Below, piece after piece: positions 63,437 to 64,000 of a stretch of DNA of 64,000 nt. The translations under genes and the position numbers were made by a program. The first letter of the stretch is position 1. Each line of letters begins with the position of its first letter. This DNA comes from Bog-473 sp963843365 (GTDB lineage: Bacteria; Actinomycetota; Acidimicrobiia; Acidimicrobiales; RAAP-2): the NCBI GenBank assembly GCA_963843365.1, contig CAWJKG010000002.1, forward strand, positions 1 to 64,000, given 5' to 3'. The notes beneath the pieces were generated by a model, which had not been told where the DNA came from, did no database searches, and saw only the letters and a list, made by a program, of their open reading frames with translations.

Positions 63437-63886
63437 TCAGCCGGGAACGGGTTCGCAGATCACCACGGGGATCTCGCGGCCCGCCCGTTTCTGATAGCTG
63501 TCGTAGCCCTTGTAGACGGCCACGATGTCCGGCCACATCGACGCCTTCTCCTCCGGCGACGCCGTGCGGGCGCGCATGGCCCGGGTCACGCCGTGCATCG
63601 TGACCTGCACGTCCGGGTTGGCCACCAAGTTGAGGTACCACTGCGGGTCCCGGTGGTCGCCGCCCTTCGATGCGATCAGCACCACCCGGCTCTCGTCGTG
63701 GATGGGCGTCGTGAGCATGGTGGTGCGGAGCTCGCCCGACTTCCGCCCGACGGTGCCCAGCTCGACCCCGGGCATGCCGAAGAGCACGTTGGGCCAGCGC
63801 CCGCCGGTGACGCGGAGCGCCGCCTTGTGCGTGAGGTTCAGGAGCTTGAACCCGGCGTCGACCACTGGCTTGCGTTGCTCGGTCAT
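63437..63886 (-). CDS. F420-dependent DDN-family nitroreductase/quinone reductase-like protein
   Basis: A 149-residue split beta-barrel: LFGMPGVELGTVGRKSGELR then TTMLTTPIHDESRVVLIASK, GGDHRDPQWYLNLVANPDVQ and VTMHGVTRAMRARTASPEEK. The set L-x-T-x-G-R-K-S-G, A-S-x-G-G and P-x-W-x-x-N-L are the signatures of deazaflavin-dependent nitroreductases of the mycobacterial Ddn family, which reduce quinones or nitro compounds with F420H2. It is transcribed toward the YbjQ operon but separated by 65 bases. Its upstream region holds a short tandem repeat. Confidence 0.9.
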   Translation of the reverse strand: MTEQRKPVVDAGFKLLNLTHKAALRVTGGRWPNVLFGMPGVELGTVGRKSGELRTTMLTTPIHDESRVVLIASKGGDHRDPQWYLNLVANPDVQVTMHGVTRAMRARTASPEEKASMWPDIVAVYKGYDSYQKRAGREIPVVICEPVPG

Positions 63887-63904
63887 GTGATCCCTGTCGT
63901 CCTT

Positions 63905-63963
63905 GTCTCTCCGGCTGGTCTCTCCGGCTGGTCTCTCCGGGTCTCTCCGGCTGGTCTCTCCGG
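63905..63963. repeat. 10/13-bp tandem repeat upstream of the F420-linked reductase
   Basis: GTCTCTCCGGCTG, three 13-base copies, interspersed with two 10-base copies GTCTCTCCGG (order 13-13-10-13-10). It lies about 20 bases before the ATG at 63886, in the promoter region. No inverted symmetry was noticed. Confidence 0.8.
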
Positions 63964-64000
63964 GCCTTGGCCCACTGTCGCGATCTCGTTACAGAATGCC

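Noticed and set aside
63905..63963. Possible CRISPR or transposon end
   Set aside because: Short tandem 10/13-base units without spacers, inverted ends or a transposase.

Overview
The window is a high-G+C actinobacterial chromosome segment, most likely from the class Acidimicrobiia or a close relative. The signs are actinobacterial gene neighbourhoods (rpoD-dnaG-ppdK; recO-hemW-glyS; hrcA-dnaJ-rsmE-HIT-phoH-ybeY-CNNM-era), F420-linked oxidoreductases, a mycobacterial-style HU with a basic PAKKA-like tail, TANNNT promoters set directly against start codons, and a small protein opening with the WWLASDGRWYPPE motif, which from memory is common in Acidimicrobiia. Many clearly real housekeeping genes (rpoD, dnaG, recO, hemW, uppS, folP, leuS, dinG) are broken by single-base indels, while neighbours such as ppdK, glyS, lepA, era and hrcA are intact. 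The simplest explanation is uncorrected sequencing or assembly error, so frame breaks in this window should not be read as pseudogenisation. Such genes are reported here as one span each.

Bases 1 to about 5740 are a mobile island at the 3' end of a tRNA-Asn gene, visibly lower in G+C than the rest. From the tRNA leftward it holds a tyrosine integrase, a small excisionase-like HTH protein, a convergent pair consisting of a putative PD-(D/E)XK endonuclease and a D12-class DNA adenine methylase, a methyltransferase fragment, a PIG-L-type deacetylase, and a HEPN/Toprim-associated protein that runs off the left edge. This is a defence-type cargo.

Bases 5900 to 41400 are the core. They hold transcription and replication (rpoD, dnaG, dinG, holA), PEP/pyruvate metabolism (ppdK), a MarR-controlled DrrAB-type exporter, translation (glyS, lepA, rpsT, rsmE, ybeY, era, leuS, tRNA-Ala), cell-wall lipid carrier synthesis (uppS), heat shock (hrcA-dnaJ under a CIRCE operator), a FolP2-like dihydropteroate synthase homologue, a CnoX-like thioredoxin-TPR protein, and F420/PAC2/phosphotransferase genes.

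Bases 41400 to 64000 are mixed. They contain an IS481-type transposase remnant, a Tat-exported phospholipase C/phosphoesterase, two zinc alcohol dehydrogenases with VOC partners, a DUF885 metallopeptidase-like protein, an oxidative-folding locus (VKOR plus a DUF929 thioredoxin-like protein), a large membrane protein, HU, a ferritin-like diiron protein, a HAD hydrolase, and a translationally coupled operon of three proteins containing six YbjQ-like modules with two accessory proteins. Non-coding features include a structured stretch and an AT-rich palindrome before HU, a 12-copy heptanucleotide array, a 10/13-bp repeat array at the right end, and a dozen TANNNT boxes placed 6-10 bases before start codons.
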